From Pseudomonas baetica (lineage in GTDB: Bacteria; Pseudomonadota; Gammaproteobacteria; Pseudomonadales; Pseudomonadaceae): a stretch of 64,000 nucleotides of DNA. This document shows positions 9,284 to 16,704 of the stretch, one piece after another (positions within the stretch are counted from its first letter, which is position 1; every line of letters begins with the position of its first letter). The notes under the pieces were generated by a model. It did not search any database and was not told the DNA's origin. It worked only from the letters and a program-made list of their open reading frames with translations. The stretch is from assembly GCF_002813455.1 (NCBI RefSeq), contig NZ_PHHE01000001.1, positions 1,426,001 to 1,490,000 of the forward strand, written 5' to 3'. Made by a program: the position numbers and the translations under genes.

Positions 9284-9538
9284 ATGAACAACGTATCGCG
9301 CTTTTTGACTGTTGTTGCTTTCGCTTTCGCAAGTGCAGCCGCCCATGCCAATGCTGCGGTTGAACAGCATAGCTGCCCCGGGGGCACTTGCTTGCAACTG
9401 ACGCCGCTGACCAAACAGGGCGCCGATGCCTTGATCGCGGCCGACGGTTCCAGCCGCACGCGACAAGGACAAATGGTTGCCGAAAACGGCGCCAGTCGCA
9501 CACCGCAGGGGCAGTGGCTGCAAAGCCAGAGCGCTTGA
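9284..9538 (+). CDS. Small secreted protein with internal SRTxQGQ repeat
   Basis: An 84-residue exported protein of unknown function. The signal peptide (about residues 1-24, ending in AHANA) is followed by a CPGGTC motif and then two copies of a short repeat, SSRTRQGQMVAENGA and SRTPQGQWLQSQ. The CPGGTC pair could be a redox or metal site. A CAGGAG ribosome site lies 8 nt before the ATG. It sits between the DUF2790 gene and the DipZ-like gene, in the same direction with short gaps, so the three are probably one operon under the divergent two-component system. No family name is recognised. Confidence 0.75.
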   Translation: MNNVSRFLTVVAFAFASAAAHANAAVEQHSCPGGTCLQLTPLTKQGADALIAADGSSRTRQGQMVAENGASRTPQGQWLQSQSA

Positions 9539-9587
9539 GTCCATCGCCACAAAGGTTCTGGGTTCACATTCGTAAAGGGTGATCTTC

Positions 9588-10799
9588 ATGTATCTCATCG
9601 CTTTCCTCGGTGGTCTCTTGACCCTCCTCAGCCCCTGCATCCTGCCGGTGGTGCCGTTTCTGTTTGCCGGGGCGAATCGCAGCCGTGCCTCGATCCTGCT
9701 GACCCTCGGCGGCATGGCCCTGACCTTTGCCTTGGTTGCCAGCCTGGCCGTGGTGAGCAGCGAATGGGTGATTCAAGCCAGTAACAGCGGCCGCCACATC
9801 GCGCTGATCGTGATGGTGTTGTTCGCCCTGTCGCTGATTTCTGCGCGCGTTGGAGATTGGCTGACGCGGCCGTTTGTCATGCTCGGCAACCGTCTCGACC
9901 CAGGGACGCGCAAGAAGGCCGGCCCGACGGGGTCGATCATGCTGGGTGTCGCCACCGGTCTGTTGTGGGCTCCGTGCGCCGGGCCGATCCTTGGCGTGAT
10001 CCTCACCGGTGCGATGCTGCAGGGCGCCAATGCACAGACCAGCCTGTTATTGCTGGCGTACGGCGCGGGCAGTGCCTTGTCGCTGGGGACGCTGATTTTC
10101 GCCGGTCGTGGGCTGGTCAACCGCTTGAAACCATCGATCCCGTTCACCGGTTGGTTGCGCCGGGGTGCCGGTGTTGCGGTGCTCGCTACGGCGGCGGTGA
10201 TTTCTACCGGTGCCGATAAAACGCTACTGGCCGGCACTTCCTCCGAAGGCGTCGCCAGCCTCGAAAAAAGCGTGCTGGAAAGCGTGCCGAAAGTGGTCGA
10301 CTACGTTGTCAGCAAGGTTCGTGCGGAGTCGATGATGGATAACAGCAAAGGCGCGATGCCGTCTCTGGCGGGTGCGGTGCAATGGCTGAATTCATCGGAA
10401 CTGAGCGCCGAGTCGCTGCGCGGCAAAGTGGTGCTGGTGGATTTCTGGACCTACGACTGCATCAACTGCCAGCACACCCTGCCGTATGTCAAAGACTGGG
10501 CGAAGAAGTACGAAAAGGATGGTCTGGTGGTGATCGGCGTACACACCCCGGAATACGGCTACGAGCGGATCATCGACAACGTCAAGGATCAGGTGAAGAA
10601 ACTCGGCATCACCTACCCGGTGGCCATCGACAACGACTATGCGATCTGGCGCAATTTCGATAATCAGTACTGGCCGGCGCATTACCTCATCGACGCCAAA
10701 GGCCAGCTGCGTTACAGCCACTTCGGCGAAGGCAGTTACGCGGCGCAGGAGCAAATGATTCAACAACTGCTGCAAGAGGCCAAAGTGCCTGCAGCCTGA
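9588..10799 (+). CDS. dipZ: DipZ/DsbD-like membrane protein fused to a thioredoxin domain
   Basis: Inner-membrane protein that would carry electrons from cytoplasmic thiols to the periplasm. Residues 1-~215 are the multi-helix CcdA/DsbD-like part, with the two electron-relay cysteines at C17 (LLSPCILPVVP) and C130 (LLWAPCAGP). Residues ~255-403 are a TlpA-like thioredoxin domain with a CINC active site at 291-294 (DFWTYDCINCQHTLPY), a variant seen in DipZ proteins. I chose the ATG at 9588 over the GTG at 9579 because AAGGG lies 6 nt before it. It is shorter than mycobacterial DipZ because the C-terminal carbohydrate-binding-like domain is absent. It is the last gene of the DUF2790 operon. Confidence 0.88.
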   Translation: MYLIAFLGGLLTLLSPCILPVVPFLFAGANRSRASILLTLGGMALTFALVASLAVVSSEWVIQASNSGRHIALIVMVLFALSLISARVGDWLTRPFVMLGNRLDPGTRKKAGPTGSIMLGVATGLLWAPCAGPILGVILTGAMLQGANAQTSLLLLAYGAGSALSLGTLIFAGRGLVNRLKPSIPFTGWLRRGAGVAVLATAAVISTGADKTLLAGTSSEGVASLEKSVLESVPKVVDYVVSKVRAESMMDNSKGAMPSLAGAVQWLNSSELSAESLRGKVVLVDFWTYDCINCQHTLPYVKDWAKKYEKDGLVVIGVHTPEYGYERIIDNVKDQVKKLGITYPVAIDNDYAIWRNFDNQYWPAHYLIDAKGQLRYSHFGEGSYAAQEQMIQQLLQEAKVPAA

Positions 10800-10816
10800 T
10801 CGTTGAATTCAATGGC

Positions 10817-11278
10817 TCAGAGGTCACGCACCATGAGCCATTGGTCGTTGTCCCAGGCGCGAAAACGCTCCATGACTTGCCAGCCGCGCTTGGCGTAGTA
10901 CGCCTGTTTGGTCTGCGTATGCAGATAAAGACGTGGCAGACCGCGTTGTGTTGCCTCCCGACAAATCCCTTCGATCAACTGCTCCGCCAGACCTTGCCCG
11001 CGAGCGGCGGGATCGACGAATACACAGGCCAGCCAAGGGCCAAGATCGGGGCGCTGAGCAAGATCGTCGCGGGCCAGCGCCGCGCCGCCCACCAGCCGTT
11101 CACCGTCCAGCGCAACCAGACAAGACCAGTCGCCATTGCTTTGGCCCTCGGCAAATTCCCGCTGCCACTCGCTCAAGGGCTGATGGGCATATTCGTAATC
11201 AAATTGCTGATGGATCCAGGCGGCATAGGTGTCGCTGTGCTGCATGCACTGACTCAGCCATTCGAGGCGGATAGACAT
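10817..11278 (-). CDS. GNAT-family N-acetyltransferase
   Basis: Predicted acetyl-CoA-dependent N-acetyltransferase, 153 residues from the MSIRLEW start. The GNAT fold is recognisable by the acetyl-CoA binding block LACVFVDPAARGQGLAEQL (motif A, R/Q-x-x-G-x-G/A form) and the C-terminal LYLHTQTKQAYYAKRGW block (motif B). The frame is open for 20 codons further upstream, but a GGAAT ribosome site favours 11278. It converges on the DipZ gene (17-nt gap). Substrate unknown; this class includes antibiotic, amine and protein acetylases. Confidence 0.88.
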   Translation of the reverse strand: MSIRLEWLSQCMQHSDTYAAWIHQQFDYEYAHQPLSEWQREFAEGQSNGDWSCLVALDGERLVGGAALARDDLAQRPDLGPWLACVFVDPAARGQGLAEQLIEGICREATQRGLPRLYLHTQTKQAYYAKRGWQVMERFRAWDNDQWLMVRDL

Positions 11279-11496
11279 TGGCGGATTCCATTCGTGAAGT
11301 TCGCCCGCATAGAAGCTGATCAGCACAGGGGTTGGCAACTTCTCAGTGTTTCGCGCGCTTTACAAAACCCTTCCACTCATCGGCCAGATCACTGTTTTGC
11401 GGGCCTGGCAGACGACCGGCAAGGACGTCGGGCAGCCTCGGCGCGATAGTGAGCGAACAGGGTTATTGTCGGCCACCGGTTGCGGAGCACCCATCG

Positions 11497-12309
11497 ATGA
11501 GTCCCCCAATTGATCTGAGCGCTTTGAAAGAACGCCAGAAAGTCGCCTGGGCCAGTGGCGACTATGCCTTGATCGGCACGACGCTGCAGATTGTCGGCGA
11601 GAACCTCGCCGAAGCCTGCGACCTGCGCTGTGATGAGCAAGTGCTGGACGTTGCGGCCGGCAACGGTAACGCGACGCTGGCGGCGGCACGGCGCGGTTGT
11701 CTGGTCACTTCCACCGATTACGTTGCGGCGCTGCTTGAACGTGGCCAGGACCGCGCGCGGGCCGAGCATCTGGACGTGACTTTTCAGGTCGCCGACGCCG
11801 AAGCGTTGCCGTTTGCCGACGGCAGTTTTGCTGCGGTGTTGTCGACGTTCGGGGTGATGTTCGCCCCGGATCAAGCCACCGCTGCCGCCGAACTGGGGCG
11901 GGTTTGCCGACGCGGGGGGCGGATCGGTCTGGCCAACTGGACGCCGGAAGGCTTCGTCGGCCAGATGTTCAAGACCCTTGGCCGGCATCTGCCGCCGCCA
12001 GCCATTGCGCAACCGCCCTCAAACTGGGGCACGGAAGTGTGGTTGCATGAGCACTTCAAGGATAAGGATTTTGTCGTGCAGGTGACTCGCCGCAGCTTCA
12101 ACTTCCGCTACCGCTCGGCGGCGCATTTCATTGATATCTTCCGCCATTGGTACGGGCCGGTGCACAAGGCCTTCGCAGCGCTGCCGCCGGAAAGCGGTCA
12201 GGCGCTGGAAAGTGATCTGGCGGACTTGCTGAACCGGTCGAACCGGGCGGGGCAGGACTCGCTGGTGGTGCCCAGTGAGTATCTGGAGGTGGTGATTACC
12301 AAGCGCTAG
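11497..12309 (+). CDS. Class I SAM-dependent methyltransferase (UbiE/Methyltransf_11 type)
   Basis: Predicted methyltransferase of 270 residues. SAM-binding motif I is VLDVAAGNGNATLAAAR, followed by STDYVAALLERG (motif II), ADAEALPFADGSFAAVLSTF (motif post-I/II) and ELGRVCRRGGRIGLANW (motif III). The ATG at 11497 is used because residues before it are non-conserved and GGAG lies upstream. The gene is monocistronic and is followed by a REP pair. The substrate is not identified; small-molecule or lipid substrates are typical. Confidence 0.88.
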   Translation: MSPPIDLSALKERQKVAWASGDYALIGTTLQIVGENLAEACDLRCDEQVLDVAAGNGNATLAAARRGCLVTSTDYVAALLERGQDRARAEHLDVTFQVADAEALPFADGSFAAVLSTFGVMFAPDQATAAAELGRVCRRGGRIGLANWTPEGFVGQMFKTLGRHLPPPAIAQPPSNWGTEVWLHEHFKDKDFVVQVTRRSFNFRYRSAAHFIDIFRHWYGPVHKAFAALPPESGQALESDLADLLNRSNRAGQDSLVVPSEYLEVVITKR

Positions 12310-12328
12310 TCCAGATTAACAACATCTC

Positions 12329-12422
12329 CCTGTGGGAGCGGGCTTGCTCGCGAATACGGACTGCCAGTCACTGAATAAGTCGACTGAACCTGCGCATTCG
12401 CGAGCAAGCCCGCTCCCACAGG
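12329..12422. repeat. REP inverted pair
   Basis: Two head-to-head copies of the dispersed pseudomonad REP (CTGTGGGAGCGGGCTTGCTC and its complement ending CCCGCTCCCACAGG) separated by ~42 nt. It lies between the 3' ends of two converging genes. Confidence 0.9.
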
Positions 12423-12444
12423 GGGAATGTGTTGTATCTGGGGA

Positions 12445-13167
12445 CTACTTCACCTGCGAGCGATCAAACCACTCCAGCGCCGTACGCCAGATGCAGATCC
12501 CCAGGAAGTACGCCGACATCAGCAACCACAAACCCATCACCATCGGGTTGATCACCGGGTGATTGAGCACCAGCGACAGGCTGCACAGCAACCAGATCGC
12601 CGTCACGGCAATATTGATCGGCATGAACCGGCGCACGCGGAAAGGGTGCAGGAACTTCATCCGCGTCACCGTCAGCAGCGCCAGCCCGATCACGGTCAGG
12701 AAGGTAATCCACGGCCCAGGCCCGATAATGTAAAGACACAACGCAACCACGTTCCACGCGGCCGGGAAACCGACAAAGTAGTTGTCCTTGCTCTTCATGT
12801 TGACGTTGCAGAAGCAGAACAGCGATGACACCAGAATCAGCGATACCGTCAGCAACAGCGTGTAGTCGGGTAGCGGAATGTAGCGATAGATGAACAGTGC
12901 CGGAATGAACACGTAGGTCAGGTAATCGATCACCAGATCGAGGATCGAACCGTCGAAACTCGGTAGCACCGATTGCACATTGACCTTGCGCGCGAGTGCG
13001 CCGTCGAGGCCATCGACGATCAGCGCCACACCCAGCCACATCAGGCAATGGACGGGCTGGTTTTCCAGCAGGGCGAGGGTGGCCAGAAACGCCGTGACCA
13101 CGCCGGTCGCGGTAAAACCATGGGCGCCCCAGGCCTTGAGCCTGGCAATGTGGACGGTTGATATCAC
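12445..13167 (-). CDS. pcs: Phosphatidylcholine synthase
   Basis: Integral membrane CDP-alcohol phosphotransferase that joins choline with CDP-diacylglycerol to make phosphatidylcholine in one step. It has 240 residues, the usual length for bacterial Pcs. The catalytic CDP-alcohol motif is in DGLDGALARKVNVQSVLP followed by FDGSILDLVIDYLTYV, the Pcs-specific form, with about eight hydrophobic segments. Several pseudomonads use this pathway with host- or plant-derived choline. It stands alone between a REP pair (its 3' side) and a 259-nt intergenic region. Confidence 0.93.
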   Translation of the reverse strand: MISTVHIARLKAWGAHGFTATGVVTAFLATLALLENQPVHCLMWLGVALIVDGLDGALARKVNVQSVLPSFDGSILDLVIDYLTYVFIPALFIYRYIPLPDYTLLLTVSLILVSSLFCFCNVNMKSKDNYFVGFPAAWNVVALCLYIIGPGPWITFLTVIGLALLTVTRMKFLHPFRVRRFMPINIAVTAIWLLCSLSLVLNHPVINPMVMGLWLLMSAYFLGICIWRTALEWFDRSQVK

Positions 13168-13426
13168 GGGGGCGTTCTCCAGAAAGTGAAGCTAGCCGGT
13201 TATCACCCTTGAGTTGCAAGGATGCCGGCAAACCGGGTCGGGTTGCAGCTATCGACCGGTTTGGCCGGGATAAGGTTCACCCTCCTTGAATCTTAGCTGG
13301 CCTCGGAAAAAATACGCAGGCGAAATCGGCAGGCTTTATCGGCCTCAGCCAAACGGTGTTGGCGCAATGGCCGCAGGGGTCTATCGTTGCCAGACGCAGT
13401 CAATGCCAATGCCTGAGGATGACGTC

Positions 13427-14182
13427 ATGAACACCAGCGATTTGCTTGAACAACTGCTGCGGGGCCAGGCCTCGGCAGGACAACAAAGTGGCGCCTCGGC
13501 CGGTGGTGGGCTGGGTGGTCTCGGTGGATTGCTGGGCGGTTTGCTCGGTGGTGCCGATTCCACTGGCACTCGCGGTGGCTCTCCTGCGGGTGGGCTTGGC
13601 GGACTGGGCGGTCTGCTCGGTGGGCTGCTCGGCGGCGGTGCTGGCGGCTTGGGTGGCGCACTTGGCGGTGGTGGCACGCAAAGTCGTTCTGGCGGGACCA
13701 ATTATGCGGCGCTGGCGTCGCTGGGCATGATGGCGTACCAGGCGTATCAGGCCTGGCAGCGCAGCCAGGCCAGTGCGGCACCGCAACAGACGCCGCAAAC
13801 GGCCAATCTGCTCGCCGGCCCGGAAATCGAAGAACACAGCCACGCCGTGCTGCGCGCATTGATCGCGGCCGCCAAGGCAGATGGCCGCATTGACGAGACA
13901 GAAAAGCACCTGATCAGCAGCGAAATCGGCAAACACACCGATGATCCGCAATTGCAGCAGTGGCTGGACGCCGAAGTCGCCAAACCCCTCGACCCCAATG
14001 AGGTCGCACAATCCGCCAACAACGACCCGGCAGTGGCCGCCGAAATGTACCTGGCCAGCGTGATGCTGGTGGACGACCAACAAGACGCCGAACGCAATTA
14101 TCTGGATGAACTGGCGGCGGCGTTGCAGATTGATCCTGAGTTACAGGTGCATCTGGAGCAGCAGGCCAAAGGCACGGCTTAA
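13427..14182 (+). CDS. TerB-like protein (DUF533/YebE family) with Gly-rich N-terminus
   Basis: A 251-residue protein. The start at 13427 has GAGGA 8 nt upstream; the longer frame upstream is not conserved-looking. Residues ~20-85 are almost entirely Gly/Leu in near-repeats of GLGGLGGLLGGLLGG, which could insert in or lie along a membrane. The C-terminal ~130 residues are the helical TerB-like DUF533 domain (HAVLRALIAAAKADGRIDETE, VMLVDDQQDAERNYLDELAAAL), whose acidic residues resemble metal-binding TerB sites. The role is unknown; similarity to tellurite-resistance TerB does not show tellurite function. It is followed ~160 nt later by the diiron-protein gene. Confidence 0.85.
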   Translation: MNTSDLLEQLLRGQASAGQQSGASAGGGLGGLGGLLGGLLGGADSTGTRGGSPAGGLGGLGGLLGGLLGGGAGGLGGALGGGGTQSRSGGTNYAALASLGMMAYQAYQAWQRSQASAAPQQTPQTANLLAGPEIEEHSHAVLRALIAAAKADGRIDETEKHLISSEIGKHTDDPQLQQWLDAEVAKPLDPNEVAQSANNDPAVAAEMYLASVMLVDDQQDAERNYLDELAAALQIDPELQVHLEQQAKGTA

Positions 14183-14345
14183 CCCGGTACCGATGATCTC
14201 AGCCTTCGTCCGTAACTCCAGGGGCGGAGGCTCGCCGTCCGTCCGGGCAATTTTCACGTCGATTGAATTTTTGGCACGCAGCGCCTCTCTGCTTCTGTAG
14301 AGACGTACGAAACAGCGTCCTGCCAAACCGACCGAGAACATTGCC

Positions 14346-15722
14346 ATGACTGTCCTGACACGCCTGCAAGCTGCGCCTGCCCAACCACAAGCGATAGATC
14401 CCGCCGGAAATATTCGTGGCATTTATCAAGCGCTGCTGCGCGAAGACAACCCACACGCCCTCGCGCGCGCATTCCTGACTGAACAGCTGAAATGTGCTGC
14501 AGAGTTGCCCGAGGAGCTGCCAGAAGATCCATCCACCTGGTACGCCTGGGTCGCTGCGCATTGTGCCGATGTTGCCCGGCAATACGCCGATTACCTGCAA
14601 CAACGCAAGGCCGGCGGGCCACGGCAATTCTTCAGCAGCAAGGCGCATGCGCTGTACTTCTTGCAAGCGGTGGCGCCGACCAAGCGGGTTGACGGCGCCT
14701 GGTTATATGGCTTGTTGCAGCATTGGCGCGACCCGCGTTTCAGCGGCTTGCTCTGCACCTATCTGGAAGAACTCGGCGAGGGCAATCCGGCGCAAAACCA
14801 TGTGGTGATCTACCGCAAACTGCTCGCTGAACACGATCTGGAAAACGCCAGCCCCCTCGACGATGAACGTTACCTGCAAGGGGCTTTGCAATTGGCGCTT
14901 GGTGTCTGCGGCGATGAGTTTTTGCCGGAGGTGATTGGCTACAACCTCGGCTATGAGCAATTGCCTTTGCACTTGCTGATCAGCAGTTACGAACTCAGTG
15001 AGCTGGGCATCGATCCTTACTATTTCACCCTGCATGTGACCATCGACAACGCCAGCACCGGCCATGCGCAAAAAGCCGTGCAAGCGGTGCTGGATCTGTT
15101 GCCGCTTGAGGCTGATCGCGCCGATTTTCTGCGCAGGGTATCGCTGGGTTATCGACTCAATGATCTGGGGCTGGGCAGCCGCGCGATCATCGAAGGGTTC
15201 GATCTGCACAGCGAATTGCTCGCGATGCTCGAACGCAAGTGCCCGTTCGCCCAGCACATGCACTCGGACTATTGCCGCTTTGAAGGCAAAACCGTCAACC
15301 AGTGGCTGGCCGAGCCGCAGCATCTGCCCGGTTTCCTGCAAGCACTGCAGGATAAAGGCTGGATCAAGCGCCACGAAGACCCCCAGAACAGCCGTTTCTG
15401 GCAGTTGATCGATGGCGACGGCGCGGCGATGTTCGGCGTGTTCAGTGCCTACGAAAAACAATTGGTGCACGACTGGATTGCCGGTGACTGGAAACCCGCG
15501 AAAAAAGCCGCGGCGTTGCGTCGACACGCGCCGGTCAATGCGCCCATCGAGGTGCCCGAACAGGATCCCGATGTACAGCAGCTCAACGAGGCGCTGCATG
15601 GGCAGGACGGCCACGCACAAATGGCGATCCTGATCCCTTGGCTTGCGCCGGCACGGCACGCGCATCCTGCCGGACTGCTCGCCACCCGCCGGTTCATCGA
15701 ACTGAAATCTCGTTTGCCATAA
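14346..15722 (+). CDS. Iron-containing redox enzyme family protein (heme-oxygenase-like diiron fold)
   Basis: A 458-residue helical protein that fits the iron-containing redox enzyme group with the heme-oxygenase-like diiron oxidase (HDO) fold. Candidate metal ligands are the Glu/His pattern in YLEELGEGNPAQNHVVIYRKL and the later HVTIDNASTGHAQKAV (H-x3-D-x5-H), in the place where HDO enzymes carry their third-helix ligands. The C-terminal ~160 residues form an extra domain. The gene is followed 11 nt later by a HemK-like methyltransferase with its own AAGGA site, so the two are likely an operon. Members of this fold oxidise fatty acids, amino acids or indoles; the substrate here is unknown. 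Confidence 0.75.
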   Translation: MTVLTRLQAAPAQPQAIDPAGNIRGIYQALLREDNPHALARAFLTEQLKCAAELPEELPEDPSTWYAWVAAHCADVARQYADYLQQRKAGGPRQFFSSKAHALYFLQAVAPTKRVDGAWLYGLLQHWRDPRFSGLLCTYLEELGEGNPAQNHVVIYRKLLAEHDLENASPLDDERYLQGALQLALGVCGDEFLPEVIGYNLGYEQLPLHLLISSYELSELGIDPYYFTLHVTIDNASTGHAQKAVQAVLDLLPLEADRADFLRRVSLGYRLNDLGLGSRAIIEGFDLHSELLAMLERKCPFAQHMHSDYCRFEGKTVNQWLAEPQHLPGFLQALQDKGWIKRHEDPQNSRFWQLIDGDGAAMFGVFSAYEKQLVHDWIAGDWKPAKKAAALRRHAPVNAPIEVPEQDPDVQQLNEALHGQDGHAQMAILIPWLAPARHAHPAGLLATRRFIELKSRLP

Positions 15723-15733
15723 GGACATCCTCA

Positions 15734-16687
15734 ATGAATCAGGAAGAACAACTGTCCACCCACGATCTCGCCCTGCTGCATTTGGGGCGGCGTTTGCAGG
15801 CTGATGGTTACCGTTTCATCACGCCGACACCGCTGACCCATCAGCGTGTCAACCAGCGCGACGAGGGCCAGTTTGCTGACTCCCTGCGCGATGTCTTTGG
15901 TTGGTCGCGCCCCTTCGAACCGGGACTGTTGTCTGCTGACGAGCAACGGCAGTTACAGGAAGCTCAAGTCATCGATACCTACGAAGGCCATCTGAAAAGT
16001 CGTGTGCGCTGGTCGAGCCTGGATGATCTGCTGTTTGTCCATTCGGCGTTTCCCACCGACGCGGCCGACTCGGTGTTTTTCGGCCCGGATACCTATCGAT
16101 TCGCGCAAGTGATTCACGCTCACTTGCAACAGAATTTCGCGCCGATCCACCGCGCCGTGGACATCGGCTGCGGTGCGGGTGTCGGCGCGATTCTGATCGG
16201 TCGCGCCCGCCGCGAAGCGCAAGTGCTGGCGCTGGATATCAACCCCGCCGCGCTGCGCCTGACCAAAATCAACGCGGCACTGGCAGACGTTGCCAGCGTC
16301 GAGGCGCACGCCAGTGACCTGCTGCAAGGGGTCGACGGCGAATTCGATCTGATTGTCGCCAATCCACCGTACATGGCCGACCCGGCGGAGCGTGCTTACC
16401 GCCATGGCGGCGGCACGCTGGGCGCAGGCCTGTCGCTGCGCATCGTCGAGCAGGCACTCAACCGGCTGACCCCCGGCGGCTCGTTGCTGCTCTACACCGG
16501 GGTGGCGATGGTCGATGGCCGCGATCCGTTTCTCGACACGGTGCTGCCGCGGCTGGATCAAGCGCGGTTCGGCTGGACGTACCGGGAAATCGATCCTGAT
16601 GTGTTCGGTGAAGAGCTGCTCAATCCCGGTTATCAACGGGTCGACCGAATCGCTGCGGTGGTATTGACCGTGACTCGGACAGGCTGA
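15734..16687 (+). CDS. HemK/PrmC-like class I methyltransferase
   Basis: Methyltransferase of 317 residues. SAM motif I is AVDIGCGAGVGAILIGRA; the catalytic NPPYMADPAE matches the N6-adenine / N5-glutamine NPPY signature. The ATG at 15734 is preceded by AAGGA 8 nt upstream. The ~100-residue N-terminal part before a substrate-recognition-like region is unlike standard PrmC, and the real PrmC is normally next to prfA, so this is a paralogue with a different target (small molecule, protein Gln or nucleic acid). It directly follows the diiron-protein gene (11 nt) and precedes ligD (17 nt), so all three may be co-transcribed. Confidence 0.85.
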   Translation: MNQEEQLSTHDLALLHLGRRLQADGYRFITPTPLTHQRVNQRDEGQFADSLRDVFGWSRPFEPGLLSADEQRQLQEAQVIDTYEGHLKSRVRWSSLDDLLFVHSAFPTDAADSVFFGPDTYRFAQVIHAHLQQNFAPIHRAVDIGCGAGVGAILIGRARREAQVLALDINPAALRLTKINAALADVASVEAHASDLLQGVDGEFDLIVANPPYMADPAERAYRHGGGTLGAGLSLRIVEQALNRLTPGGSLLLYTGVAMVDGRDPFLDTVLPRLDQARFGWTYREIDPDVFGEELLNPGYQRVDRIAAVVLTVTRTG

Positions 16688-16704
16688 AACCAGGCAGGTG
16701 CGCC

